This document shows, piece by piece, positions 28,011 through 36,351 of a stretch of 64,000 nt of DNA. A program made the position numbers and the translations under genes. Location of the stretch: the NCBI RefSeq assembly GCF_024171885.1, contig NZ_JAMTCP010000016.1:56610-120609 (forward strand), written 5' to 3'. The notes beneath the pieces are model-generated. The model saw only the letters and a list, made by a program, of their open reading frames with translations. It ran no database searches and had not been told where the DNA came from. The stretch's first letter is position 1; each line of letters begins with the position of its first letter. This DNA comes from Streptoalloteichus tenebrarius. GTDB taxonomy: Bacteria > Actinomycetota > Actinomycetes > Mycobacteriales > Pseudonocardiaceae.

Positions 28011-28445
28011 CTACAGGCGCCAGTCGTGGCGGGCGGTCTCCCACTCCGACTCGTCGCCGGGCTCGGTCGCCTCCGCCGCGGGCTCGCCGACCGGCCGCAG
28101 GTTCGGGTAGGTCTTCCACGCCGCGCGCGGCTCGTGCGTCTCCTGCTCCAGCCGCTGCATGATCCACTCGGTGGCCAGCGCGAGCGGCGAGCTCTCCCGC
28201 TCCTCGGCGAGCTGCCGCAGTCGCTCGTTGGCCTTGAGCGACAGGCGGAGCTGGTACACCTGGGCGTTACCGAAACGACGCCCGGAGCCGGTGGTCTCCA
28301 CCTCGGACTCGGGGGCCAACGCGGCCAGGTACGAGTCCAGGTCCCGGTCCGGCTCGCCGCCCGCGACCTCGGCGGACTCCGGCTGGTGGTGGCGTCCGGC
28401 CTTGGCCTTGGCGGCTCTGCCGATCTTGGTCAGTCCTAGGGGCAC
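28011..28445 (-). CDS. small protein with ribbon-helix-helix-like segment
   Basis: 144 residues. A basic start is followed by a region at about 62-102 with the pattern VYQLRLSLKANERLRQLAEERESSPLALA (shown in part), which has the strand-helix-helix layout of ribbon-helix-helix DNA-binding proteins. The rest is acidic. The GTG at 28445 lies 7 nt after TATCGT on the reverse strand, so it may be leaderless. It precedes the udgX-like gene on the same strand. Function unknown; a DNA-binding role is inferred only from the fold pattern. Confidence 0.6.
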   Translation of the reverse strand: MPLGLTKIGRAAKAKAGRHHQPESAEVAGGEPDRDLDSYLAALAPESEVETTGSGRRFGNAQVYQLRLSLKANERLRQLAEERESSPLALATEWIMQRLEQETHEPRAAWKTYPNLRPVGEPAAEATEPGDESEWETARHDWRL

Positions 28446-28942
28446 GGCGGCAACGATAACGGTTCGGTTGCGACGCGCCAGTCCCCTGTGTCCTGCGCCA
28501 CGTCCCCGGCGGGCCACGCCGGTCGTCGATCCCAGCCGCCGATCCGGCCGTCGATCCGGTTGTCGTCCTGGCGCGGCGGTGGCGGCGTCGTGACCGGCTC
28601 CAGAAACGGAGAGGCCCCCGCGCCAGGGGGAGGAACGCGGGGGCCGGAGGGGATCTCCACAGGTGCTGACCGGGGGTGTGTCAGCGAGGGGATTGTGACA
28701 CGCGGCCCGGGGCTTGGGGAGTGACATGGACCAAATTGCTCGCGGAAATCGTCTTCCGGGCAACTTCTCGCAGCCCCGGATCATCCCGCCGAGGGTCCTC
28801 GCCCGCGGCGCGGCCCCACTCGGCGTCCACATCGGACCACGACGCGGTCCACTGTGGAGTGCCGCTCTCCGTTGTCGCCGGTGACGGCGACCGGCCTCGA
28901 CGCGCTGCTGTCGGATCGATCGCCGTCGAGGTTCCCCCCGGG
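28446..28942. other. intergenic region, no gene seen
   Basis: About 500 bp between the ribbon-helix-helix gene and the WXG cluster. A hairpin (GGCCCCCGCG / CGCGGGGGCC, loop 13 nt) at 28613-28645 could end the reverse-strand WXG transcript. Confidence 0.4.
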
Positions 28943-29500
28943 CTACGCCAGGCCGTCCAGGACGGCGCCGAGCTGGCCGACCTCGGTCACGGCCCGCTCG
29001 CACACCGTGATCACGTCGTTCACGGCGAGGTTCACCCGCTCCGCCGCCTCCACGAAGTGCGGGTGGGACGGGCCGCCGCCCAGCACGACGTCGCAGGCGG
29101 GGTCCGCGCCCCGCGCGCTCGACGTCGAGGCCGCCCCCGCGTCGCGGGCGAGCGCGTCGAGGCGGTCGGCGATCGCCTGGCCGGCCCTGCCCGTGGCGTC
29201 GGTGCGGTCATGCGTGGCGCGCAGGTGGCTCACCGCGCCCTCGCCGGCGCGGCCGAACGCGTCCGCCGCCTCGCCCCGCCACCCCTGCCGGGCGGCCGCG
29301 ACCGCCCTGGCCACGATGTCCGCCGCCTGGCCCACCAGCTCGGCCGCCTCGAACACCGCGCGCGTCCTGGCGCGGACGGCCTCCGGCTCGCAGTCCACGT
29401 GCTGGAGCGCCTCGACCGGGTTCGCGCTGTGGATCCGGTCGGACGCCATCCGCAGCTTGTCGACGCCCCGGGCGGCGTCGTCGAGCGCAGGGTGCCTCAC
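28943..29500 (-). CDS. WXG100-like protein
   Basis: 185 residues, mostly helical. The hairpin motif GWRGEAADAF near residue 75 resembles the W-x-G turn of WXG100 proteins, with helices on both sides and a further helical region at 145-185. Such proteins are exported by, or associated with, type VII secretion. It overlaps the upstream EspC-like gene by 4 nt (GTGA). No EccC or other secretion machinery is in the window. Confidence 0.65.
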   Translation of the reverse strand: MRHPALDDAARGVDKLRMASDRIHSANPVEALQHVDCEPEAVRARTRAVFEAAELVGQAADIVARAVAAARQGWRGEAADAFGRAGEGAVSHLRATHDRTDATGRAGQAIADRLDALARDAGAASTSSARGADPACDVVLGGGPSHPHFVEAAERVNLAVNDVITVCERAVTEVGQLGAVLDGLA

Positions 29501-29817
29501 CGCGAACCTCCCTCAACCGCGCCGACGGTCTCGCTGTTGTCCCGCTCGGCGTCCTCGTACTCGCGCCGCGAGTCGTCCAGACCCGCGCGCAGGTCGCGCA
29601 GCATCGCGATCGCCTCGACCACCTCGCGTTGCCGGGCGTCCACCGCGGCGTTCCACTTCGCGCCGAGAGCCACGCCCTCGTCGGAGGCCCCGAACGCGCT
29701 CGGGTCGCCGTGCGCGTCGGCCAGGGCGCGCCGCGCGGCCTCCAGCCGCCCGATCGCCCCGTCGATGTCACTGGCCGCGCGCCCGAGGTTCTCGGGACTC
29801 GTCTCGAAGCCGGGCAT
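29497..29817 (-). CDS. EspC-like type VII secretion-associated protein
   Basis: 106 residues. It begins MPGFETSPENLGRAASDIDG, the usual EspC-family start (one WXG-like helical hairpin). A Yxxx(D/E) export signal is visible near the C-terminus as YEDAE. It probably pairs with the WXG-like protein downstream, with which it overlaps by 4 nt. Confidence 0.7.
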   Translation of the reverse strand: MPGFETSPENLGRAASDIDGAIGRLEAARRALADAHGDPSAFGASDEGVALGAKWNAAVDARQREVVEAIAMLRDLRAGLDDSRREYEDAERDNSETVGAVEGGSR

Positions 29818-29856
29818 GGCCCTCCTCCACGTCGTCGTTCCGCCGGTCGCCCCGGC

Positions 29857-30186
29857 TCAGGCCGGAGCGCCGCCGTCGGTCGGGGTGCCCAGGTGGTATT
29901 CGCTGCGCTCGGCCAGCAGGCGCCGCGCGTCCCGCTGCGCCCGCCTCGCCGCGCGCAGCACGGCGTCGGCCAGCACGGCGGGGGCCACGCGGTCCACGAG
30001 GGCCGCGTTCACCGCCACCTCCACGACCTCGCCGGACGGCGACACCCCGATCTCCACCAGGTCCCCGTCGTCCCTGGCGGTCACCACCCGGTCGGCCAGG
30101 TCGTGACGCAGCGCGAACAGCCCGTCGTCCACCCGGGCCGCCCTGGCCCTGAGCGCGGCGAAGCCGCTCCTAGTGCCCTCGGCCAC
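29857..30186 (-). CDS. YbaB/EbfC-family protein
   Basis: 109 residues with the YbaB layout: a helix, a short beta region containing GVSPSGEVVEVAVN, and a long C-terminal helix. Family members bind DNA as dimers, but divergent copies next to EspC/WXG genes in actinomycetes may be partners of those proteins. It is the first gene of the three-gene reverse-strand cluster. The start GTG has GGAGGAGG upstream. Confidence 0.7.
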   Translation of the reverse strand: MAEGTRSGFAALRARAARVDDGLFALRHDLADRVVTARDDGDLVEIGVSPSGEVVEVAVNAALVDRVAPAVLADAVLRAARRAQRDARRLLAERSEYHLGTPTDGGAPA

Positions 30187-30255
30187 GCCGCCTCCTCCCC
30201 GCCCCGGTCAGCGTGCCCTCCGACGGCCGTCACCCCCTCGTGGTTCCCCGTTCGG

Positions 30256-30282
30256 GGGAACCTGTGCCGAGGTCGACACGTC
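30256..30282 (+). promoter_or_regulatory. possible ECF (SigE-type) promoter
   Basis: GGGAAC at 30256 and CGTC at 30279, about 17 nt apart, precede the ATG at 30292. This resembles the GGAAC-N16/17-CGTT class used by stress ECF sigma factors. Confidence 0.35.
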
Positions 30283-30291
30283 GCAGCGACC

Positions 30292-30627
30292 ATGGGCGGC
30301 GGGAACCGGGGCGGCGGGCAGTGGGTGCGGGTCCGCGCGACCGACGCGCCGCTCGCGCGGGGGCCGCGCCTCCCGGTCCCGGCCCGTTGGGTGCGGACGG
30401 GCCACGCCCCTCCCGTCCCCGTGCCCCCGCCGACACCGGCGTTCCCGTCCGCCCCGTCGCCGCGCGTGGCCGCCGCCGTCCCCGGCGCCGGTGTGCCCGT
30501 GGTCGCGTCCCTCCGGCTGGTCGCGGAGCCGGCCGAATGGGCGGAGGAGGACGACGAGGAGATCGGCGGCTGGCTGGAGCCGTCGTTTGACGTTTCCAAC
30601 CCCTGGGTAGGTAGGCGACGGCGCTGA
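30292..30627 (+). CDS. hypothetical Pro-rich protein
   Basis: A possible 111-residue product. It is low-complexity and Pro/Arg-rich in the middle, with a distinct acidic C-terminal segment (AEEDDEEIGGWLEPSFDV). No ribosome site is seen, but an ECF-type promoter lies just upstream. It is divergent from the YbaB gene. Coding status is uncertain. Confidence 0.4.
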   Translation: MGGGNRGGGQWVRVRATDAPLARGPRLPVPARWVRTGHAPPVPVPPPTPAFPSAPSPRVAAAVPGAGVPVVASLRLVAEPAEWAEEDDEEIGGWLEPSFDVSNPWVGRRRR

Positions 30628-30811
30628 CGGACCCGGTCAGTTCTCCGTCGCGGTCGAGCCACCCGACGACAGCGTCCACAAGGGACGCCGAGCGGCCTGC
30701 GCGAGCCACGCGTGCGACTACTCACGGTCGTCGCGGAATCACACTGCGGGGGGCTGCGGGGGTCCGGGCCGGTAGATAGCTTGTGCCCGAAGTCGAAGTC
30801 GGGGAGGCGTC

Positions 30812-31051
30812 GTGAGCGGGTCGCTGGACGTGCGGAAGTTCTTGTGGCAACAGGAAGAGTCGGTCTCCCGCCCTGGGCCGACAGTGCCGACACAACGCTC
30901 GGGTGAACCATCCCGGATCTCAGCCGAACAGGTGCACCGCGCCCGGATGGCGGTCGCGCGGGGCGCGCTCGACGCGGCCGACTGCCGCATGCTGCTGGAG
31001 ATGCTCGGACTCGTGCCGGACGCGGAGGGGATCCCGCCCGTCCGGCGGTGA
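30812..31051 (+). CDS. small hypothetical protein (79 residues)
   Basis: A GTG start with GGGGAGGCGTC directly upstream gives a 79-residue product. Its second half (SAEQVHRARMAVARGALDAAD, shown in part) is a likely helical pair, and the first half is polar. Not recognised. A TAGATA box at about 30773 could be its -10. Confidence 0.55.
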   Translation: MSGSLDVRKFLWQQEESVSRPGPTVPTQRSGEPSRISAEQVHRARMAVARGALDAADCRMLLEMLGLVPDAEGIPPVRR

Positions 31052-31499
31052 CCGCACGTCGCCGACGGGCGCGGCCGAGGCAACCCGACGACGGCCGCGG
31101 TGGTCGGCGCCGACGCGCCGGAGGAGGTGGGGGTGGCGTCGACCTCCGGGACCGGAGGGCCACGCCCCCCACCTCACCCCGCTCGACGAGGCGACCCCGA
31201 CGCCGGACACCTCGCCTGTGCGACGCGTGGAGGCGCACACCCCCCGGGGGCGCGCCTGCGCGAACACGGCACGTCAGAAACATACCGACCGGTCGCCTTC
31301 CGCGGCAACGGCGCCAGATGTCACGGCGTGTCATCGCGCCGTCATCCGGCTTTACGACGTTGTGGTGAGTGTGTGCGTCCATCGGGGACAAGCGGTAACT
31401 TCACGTACCGATGGTGATCATGGGTGGGGCGGGACCTCCCCCGCCGTGGAGTCACCCCGTGGATTCCGTTCCCGATCGCGTCGACGAGCCGGAGCCGCC
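31052..31499. other. regulatory region upstream of the ScbR-type regulator
   Basis: About 450 bp without a supported gene. It contains the ARE-like site at 31280 and a weaker ACGTACCGATG at 31403. Confidence 0.5.
31280..31301. promoter_or_regulatory. ARE-like operator for a gamma-butyrolactone receptor
   Basis: The left half ACATACCGACC equals the ArpA/ScbR consensus half-site; the right half GGTCGCCTTCC keeps GGTCG. It lies 200 bp before the ScbR-type regulator gene, where autoregulation is usual. Confidence 0.6.
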
Positions 31500-32144
31500 A
31501 TGCCGCAGCAGCACCGGGCCCACGCCACCCGACAGGCCATCCTCTCGGCCGCCGCCGAGGAGTTCGACCGAGCGGGTTACGCGGCCACCCCGTTGAGCGC
31601 GATCCTGCGCCGCAGCGGCGTCACCAAGGGCGCCTTCTACTTCCACTTTCCCTCGAAGGAGTCACTGGCCACGGCGCTCGTGCGTGCGCAGGAGGCGGTG
31701 TGGCCGGAGCTGTACCAACGCTGGGTGGAGCAGGGGGTCGACCCGCTCCGCATGCTCGTCGGCCTGGTGGACGACCTCGCCAGGGCGATCGCCACCGACA
31801 CCGTGGTCCGCGCGGGATTACGGCTGTCCTGCGAGAGCGGGCTGATCGACAACGACCTGCCGTCGCCCTACCCCCTGTGGGAGCGGGTGCTGTTCGAGCT
31901 GTTCGACCAGGCCGGGGCCGGCGGGCTGCTGCGGGACGGCGTGAACCCCGCCGTCGCCGCCCGCGTCGTCAACGCGGCCCTGGTCGGCGCGCGGATCATC
32001 TCCTGCTCGTTGAACCGCTGCACCGACGTGACCCAGCGGACCCGCGAGCTGTGGCCCCTCGTGCTGCGGGGGATCGCCACGGACGTGTGGTTCGAGGGCT
32101 GGGTGGGGGAGTCGCGCGCCAGCTCACCGCTGTACGCGCAGTGA
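31500..32144 (+). CDS. ScbR/ArpA-type gamma-butyrolactone receptor regulator
   Basis: 214 residues, TetR superfamily. The N-terminus QQHRAHATRQAILSAAAEEF and the HTH ending GVTKGAFYFHFPSKESLA are typical of autoregulator receptors that control antibiotic production and development. The ligand domain holds a conserved Trp (AVWPELYQRW) but other pocket residues were not checked. An ARE-like site lies upstream. No scbA-type synthase is in the window, so it may be an orphan or pseudo-receptor. Its end overlaps the convergent SDR gene by 21 nt. Confidence 0.82.
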   Translation: MPQQHRAHATRQAILSAAAEEFDRAGYAATPLSAILRRSGVTKGAFYFHFPSKESLATALVRAQEAVWPELYQRWVEQGVDPLRMLVGLVDDLARAIATDTVVRAGLRLSCESGLIDNDLPSPYPLWERVLFELFDQAGAGGLLRDGVNPAVAARVVNAALVGARIISCSLNRCTDVTQRTRELWPLVLRGIATDVWFEGWVGESRASSPLYAQ

Positions 32145-32930
32145 CCAACCCCCGTCGTGGTCGAGGATCCGGCCGGTCATCCACGCCACCGCGTCGCTGA
32201 CGAGCCAACCGACGAGGTCCGCGACGTCGTCGGGTCGGCCCCACCGCCCGAACGGCATCCGCTCCCTCACCCACTGGTAGGTCGCCTCGTCGGCGTACCC
32301 GGTGTCGACCGGTCCAGGGTTGACGCAGTTGACCGTGACGCCTCGCGGGGCGAACTCGGCCGCCAGGCTCAGGGTGAGCTGGTGCAGCGCGCCCTTGCTC
32401 ACCGCGTACGGCAGTTCGCCGGGCATGGGGTCGAGATGTTGGCCGGACGTGAACCACACGACGCGGCCGCCGGGGCGGGAGTGGTCGCGCACCTCGGCGT
32501 AGCGCCGGGCGAGCAACAGCGTCCCCCGGACGTTCACCGCCCAGCAGGCGTCCAGTTCGGCCACGGTCAACCCGGCCAGGTCCTGGAGGCTCGACCGGGC
32601 GTGGGTGGCGACGAGGACGTCGATCGCGCCGAACGCCGCGACCGCGGCGTCCACGGCCGCCGCCGGCTCCGTCGGGTCGCCGAGGTCCCCGGACCGGCCG
32701 ACCACCCGGCCGGCGCCCTTCGGCAGCTCGGAGCGGAGGTGACCGAGAACACCTTCCGCACCCAGCGGGTCCTCGCCCCAGGGCTGCTCGGCGTCGTGCG
32801 GGGCCCACGAGTGGGCGAGGACGTCGGCTCCCCACGCCGCCAACCTGCGGGTTAGGGCGTACGCGATGCCGATCCGGCGGCTGACCCCGGTCACCAGCGC
32901 CACCCGTCCGCGCAGCGGGAACTGCTCCAT
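32124..32930 (-). CDS. short-chain dehydrogenase/reductase
   Basis: 268 residues. The Rossmann motif is TGVSRRIG, which has Arg residues in place of the usual small residues. The active-site Tyr-Lys pair is YAVSK. The C-terminal DHDGGWSL is usual for FabG-like enzymes. The NAG motif is replaced by THA (VATHARSSLQ). It is convergent with the ScbR-type gene. The start ATG at 32930 has a weak GAGG site. Substrate unknown. Confidence 0.85.
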   Translation of the reverse strand: MEQFPLRGRVALVTGVSRRIGIAYALTRRLAAWGADVLAHSWAPHDAEQPWGEDPLGAEGVLGHLRSELPKGAGRVVGRSGDLGDPTEPAAAVDAAVAAFGAIDVLVATHARSSLQDLAGLTVAELDACWAVNVRGTLLLARRYAEVRDHSRPGGRVVWFTSGQHLDPMPGELPYAVSKGALHQLTLSLAAEFAPRGVTVNCVNPGPVDTGYADEATYQWVRERMPFGRWGRPDDVADLVGWLVSDAVAWMTGRILDHDGGWSLRVQR

Positions 32931-33113
32931 GGACCGAGCCTCCTCGATCGGCCCTGGAGTGGCAACACAGTTCCTGACCTGCGGGAACGCCCGTGGCGGC
33001 CGGGGTGCCCACCCCCCGTTTTGGTGTTTGGCGGGATCGTGTTCTAAGCTTTCGATGCTTCCAACGGGCAGCCGTTGGAGGGAGTGACCGGAGCGGGACG
33101 CCGCGAGGGTCAA

Positions 33114-33186
33114 GCCCCCATCGTCTAGCGGCCTAGGACTCCGCCCTTTCAAGGCGGCAGCGCGGGTTCGAATCCCGTTGGGGGCA
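33114..33186 (+). tRNA. tRNA-Glu (UUC)
   Basis: Acceptor GCCCCCA pairs with TGGGGGC. The anticodon loop CTTTCAA gives UUC, and the T-loop is GGTTCGAATCC. CCA is not encoded. Confidence 0.95.
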
Positions 33187-33210
33187 CGCACTACAATAGA
33201 AATGCCACGA

Positions 33211-33284
33211 GGCCCCGTGGCGCAGTTGGTTAGCGCGCCGCCCTGTCACGGCGGAGGTCGCGGGTTCAAGTCCCGTCGGGGTCG
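33211..33284 (+). tRNA. tRNA-Asp (GUC)
   Basis: Acceptor GGCCCCG pairs with CGGGGTC (one G-U). The anticodon loop CTGTCAC gives GUC, and the T-arm is GCGGGTTCAAGTCCCGT. CCA is not encoded. Confidence 0.95.
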
Positions 33285-33316
33285 CCACAGCGATCGGCCA
33301 GGAGGCCGGCCGCCCA

Positions 33317-33393
33317 GGCCAGGTAGCTCAGTTGGTACGAGCGTCCGCCTGAAAAGCGGAAGGTCGGCGGTTCGACCCCGCCCCTGGCCACCA
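33317..33393 (+). tRNA. tRNA-Phe (GAA), CCA encoded
   Basis: Acceptor GGCCAGG pairs with CCTGGCC, and the anticodon loop CTGAAAA gives GAA. The encoded CCA is at 33391-33393. It is the last tRNA of the cluster and lies 80 bp from an integrase remnant. Confidence 0.95.
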
Positions 33394-33418
33394 CATTCTC
33401 TGAGCAGCAAGAGCACCG

Positions 33419-33444
33419 AGGGCCGCCCATGTCTGGGCGGCCCT
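33419..33444 (+). terminator. terminator of the tRNA cluster
   Basis: A perfect 10-bp stem (AGGGCCGCCC / GGGCGGCCCT) with loop ATGTCT, just after tRNA-Phe and followed by TTC. Confidence 0.8.
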
Positions 33445-33473
33445 TCGTCGTGTCCGGGGTCTCAGTTCGGGTC

Positions 33474-33653
33474 TCAGTTGCCCCCGCCCCACAGGAAGTT
33501 CCCGAGCCGTCGGGCGATCTCCCAGTGGATGGCGGCGATCAGGTGTTGGTAGCGCTTGGCCATGGCACTGTTCGACCAGCCAGTGATCACCATCACAGCC
33601 CGCTCGGGCACGCCGAGCAGGAGCAGGATCGTCGCGCCGGTGTGTCGAGTACG
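33474..33653 (-). pseudogene. C-terminal remnant of a tyrosine integrase
   Basis: The reverse strand encodes RTRHTGATILLLLGVPERAV followed by MVITGWSNSAMAKRYQHL. These are the HxxR-region remnant, the LGxS/W-type box and the active Tyr of actinobacterial phage integrases. Upstream in this frame the homology stops abruptly and turns into unrelated sequence, so only about 59 residues remain. It lies next to the 3' end of tRNA-Phe, a usual attachment site, and marks an old integration. Confidence 0.75.
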
Positions 33654-34465
33654 GGCTTGAGGGTGTGCTCCACCGGAGCTGGTGACCTTGTGGCGGGCTT
33701 CTGGGTGTTGAGAAGCGCCCCACAGGCGCGTTCTTGCTCGTGTCGGATGTCCGGGGTGGCGGCTTGGGAACCTGGAGTGCTGGGCGGCGCGCGTCGGGAG
33801 GTTCCGAACTTCCTCGTCGGCGCGTCCTGTTCTCGGTAGCCTCAACGCCGTGCTCACCCTGTGGGTGGCCACGAAGTCCTGCCGGTCAGGCAGGGCGCAG
33901 CACTGGCCCTTTGGGGCCGGTGAGGATCGCAACGTGCACCGGGACGGATGCCCAGCGGTGCCCGCCGAGCAGCACCGGCCCTTCAGAGTCAATGAGGATC
34001 GCAACGACGCGCGGACGTGCGCGCCGACGGGGGGCCTCGGCGGCAGCCCCGGTCCCTGAGGGCCGATGAGGATCGCAACCAGGACACACGGCAGGCCCAC
34101 CAACTCCATCTCGACGGCAGCACTGGCCCTTTGGGGCCGGTGAGGATCGCAACTCCCGTGCTGGTCTTGAGGAGGGCTGCGACATCGGGGATAGCTTGTG
34201 ACGCACTGAACTCAGAGCTCCCCGACCCCGAAGAGCCGGGGCCGCTCAGATCCTCGTGCTTGGAAGCCGCCCCGGTGGGCGGCCTGCCTTTTGTCATGCC
34301 CGGGACGCCCGTCGACCTCTGGGGGCTTCGGGCTTCCGGTTGGCCCTGCGGCTTCCTTTCCTAGTGCCGGATGAGTCTCGGTGGAGAGGACCGCCACAGT
34401 GCCGCCGATGGGGCGAGGCCGTTAGCCCCGCTGGTCCCTGACGTCCGCTCCGTACCGTTCGGGGT
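33654..34465. other. gene-poor segment with CRISPR-like array
   Basis: No intact gene is seen between the integrase remnant and the MazG-like gene. Apart from the array (33897-34153) there is a hairpin at 34266-34283 (GCCGCCC / GGGCGGC, loop CGGT) followed by CCTTTTGT. Confidence 0.55.
33897..34153. CRISPR. degenerate four-repeat CRISPR-like array, no cas genes
   Basis: Four 37-nt repeats start at 33897, 33969, 34043 and 34117; the spacers are 35, 37 and 37 nt and unrelated to each other. All repeats share GCAGC at the left and ATGAGG or GTGAGG plus ATCGCAAC at the right. Repeats 1 and 4 are identical; 2 and 3 differ in the middle. The internal dyad GGCCC-TTTG-GGGCC is perfect in 1 and 4, kept with a wobble in 3 and weakened in 2. 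Unit lengths (72, 74, 74) are not all multiples of three, which excludes a protein repeat. No cas gene is in the window; orientation is judged from the GATCGCAAC end. Confidence 0.65.
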
Positions 34466-34864
34466 ATGGGGTCGTACGAGGAGTTGGCGGGTCGGCTCGG
34501 CGAGTTCGCCGCGGCGCGGGAGTGGGAGCGGTTCCACACGCCGAAGAACCTGGCGATGGCGTTGGCCGGTGAGGCGGGCGAACTGGTCGCCGAGTTGCAG
34601 TGGTTGACGGACGAGGAGATCCGCGCGGCGCTGGCCGAGGGGCCGCTGCGGGACCGTCTCGCCGACGAGGCGGCGGACGTTCTGCTGTACCTGGTGCGGC
34701 TCTGCTCGGTCTGCGACATCGACCTGGTGGCGGCGGCCCACGCGAAGATCGCGCGGAACGAGCGTCGCTACCCCGTCGAACTCGCGCGGGGGAACGCGCG
34801 GAAGCACACCGAGCTTCGCCGACTGCCTGACTCTTCCGACGGTGGTGAGGCGACGGCCGACTGA
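34466..34864 (+). CDS. MazG-like nucleotide pyrophosphohydrolase
   Basis: 132 residues, all-alpha NTP-PPase fold. The metal motif is AGEAGELVAELQWL with the second acidic pair in ADEAADVLLYLVRL, as in the small dCTPase/MazG-like enzymes. It probably hydrolyses damaged or excess nucleotides to NMP and PPi. It is followed closely by the M20 peptidase gene in another frame. The ATG follows a GGGGTATGGG region; no strong ribosome site is seen. Confidence 0.85.
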   Translation: MGSYEELAGRLGEFAAAREWERFHTPKNLAMALAGEAGELVAELQWLTDEEIRAALAEGPLRDRLADEAADVLLYLVRLCSVCDIDLVAAAHAKIARNERRYPVELARGNARKHTELRRLPDSSDGGEATAD

Positions 34865-34904
34865 TCGCCGCGCGCGGGGAGGCACCCACATCTATGGTCG
34901 TCCC

Positions 34905-36302
34905 GTGGGGCACCGAGGAGCTTCGGCCGGTGTCGGTCGGGGTGGCGGTGACGACGAGCGGCTGCGGGATGTCGCGCGGCGCGCCGCGCGGCGGGCCGGG
35001 GACGTGCTGTCCGATCTGGAGGGACGCCTTCCCGAGCTCCGGGCGTTGTACGAGGACCTGCACCGGAATCCCGAACTGTCGGGCCAGGAGCGGCGCACCG
35101 CCGCGATCGTCGCTGACAGGTTCGCCGCAGCCGGGCTGACCACGACGCCAGGTGTGGGCGGCACGGGTGTTGTCGGACTGCTGCGCAATGGCGACGGTCC
35201 GGTCGTGATGGTGCGGGGCGACATGGATGCGTTGCCGATCGCCGAACGCACCGGACTTCCCTACGCCAGCACGGCGTCGGGTGCGCTGCCCGACGGCAGT
35301 GCGACTCCGGTGATGCACGCGTGCGGTCATGACGTGCACACCGTCGCTCTGATCGGCTCCGTGGAGGCGTTGGCCCGCGCGCGGGACACGTGGTCGGGCA
35401 CGCTGCTCGCCGTCGCCCAGCCCGCCGAGGAGACGGCGGAGGGCGCGCTCGCCCTGTTGGCCGACGGCCTGTTCACCCGCTTCCCGAAGCCGGACGTCGC
35501 GGTGGGCCAGCACGTCCAGGCGTTGCCGGTGGGTCTGGTGGCGCACAGCCCCGACGTGCTGATGTCGGCGGCGACGAACGTGGAGATCCGGATCTTCGGG
35601 CGGGGCGGCCACGGCTCCTTCCCCGAGGCCGCGGTGGACCCGGTGGTGGTCGCGGCCTTCCTGGTGGTCCGGTTGCAGACGATCGTCTCCCGCGAACTGG
35701 CCCCGGCCGAACCCGCCGTGGTGACCGTCGGCGCGCTCCACGCGGGCTCCCGAGCGAACGTCATCCCCGACGAGGCGCGCCTGTCGGTCAACGTCCGGGT
35801 GCGGAGCGACGCGACGCGGGACAGGGTGGTGGCGGCGATCCGCCGGATCGCCGACGCCGAGACGCGGGCGGCCCGGTGCCCGAGGGAACCGGAGATCACG
35901 CTCTCCGCGCGCTTTCCCCTGACCCGCAACGACTCCGCGCTGGACGGTCTGATCCGCGCGACGCACGAGGAGTTCCTCGGCGAGGGCTCGGTGATCACGA
36001 TCGACCCCGTGATGGGCAGCGAGGACTTCGCGTACTACGGCCTTCCCGGGCCGGGGAGGTACGAGGGCGCGCCCGTTCCCTACAGCTTCTGGTTCTTCGG
36101 CGGGACACTCCGCGAGACGTGGGACGAGACGCCGGGCGCGGGCCTGGCCAAGCTCGGCGCGCTCCCCGGGCCGCACACCGCCACCTTCGCGCCGGACCCG
36201 GACGGATCACTGGCGACGGGTGTCCGCGCTCTCGTGTCCGCCGTGCTGGCCAGCCTCGCCTCGGAGGAGGGCGCGCCTCCGGGACACCCCCGCCAGGACT
36301 AG
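34905..36302 (+). CDS. M20-family amidohydrolase/peptidase
   Basis: 465 residues of the metal aminoacylase type (hippurate hydrolase-like). Metal-binding motifs are MHACGHDVHT, RGDMDALPI, and the Glu pair in QPAEETAEG; a late His appears in LPGPHTATF. The dimerisation insert is about 215-330 (GRGGHGSFPEAAVDP). The GTG at 34905 lies 7 nt after TATGGT, so the message is probably leaderless. It should release an acyl group from an amino acid derivative; the exact substrate is unknown. Confidence 0.85.
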   Translation: MGHRGASAGVGRGGGDDERLRDVARRAARRAGDVLSDLEGRLPELRALYEDLHRNPELSGQERRTAAIVADRFAAAGLTTTPGVGGTGVVGLLRNGDGPVVMVRGDMDALPIAERTGLPYASTASGALPDGSATPVMHACGHDVHTVALIGSVEALARARDTWSGTLLAVAQPAEETAEGALALLADGLFTRFPKPDVAVGQHVQALPVGLVAHSPDVLMSAATNVEIRIFGRGGHGSFPEAAVDPVVVAAFLVVRLQTIVSRELAPAEPAVVTVGALHAGSRANVIPDEARLSVNVRVRSDATRDRVVAAIRRIADAETRAARCPREPEITLSARFPLTRNDSALDGLIRATHEEFLGEGSVITIDPVMGSEDFAYYGLPGPGRYEGAPVPYSFWFFGGTLRETWDETPGAGLAKLGALPGPHTATFAPDPDGSLATGVRALVSAVLASLASEEGAPPGHPRQD

Positions 36303-36351
36303 ATCAAGAAGCGCGTTCCTCGGCCGGTCGAGTGATCATTAGGCTGGTCCC

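Noticed and set aside
34266..34291. Terminator-like hairpin followed by CCTTTTGT as the end of a non-coding RNA or tRNA
   Set aside because: No cloverleaf or other structured RNA could be recognised upstream; transcripts of the array could end here, but that is unproven.
33886..34297. Reverse-strand frames with repeated peptides such as AILTGPKGPVL
   Set aside because: They are translations of the CRISPR-like repeats. Unit lengths of 72 and 74 nt shift the frame, so no continuous repeat protein exists.
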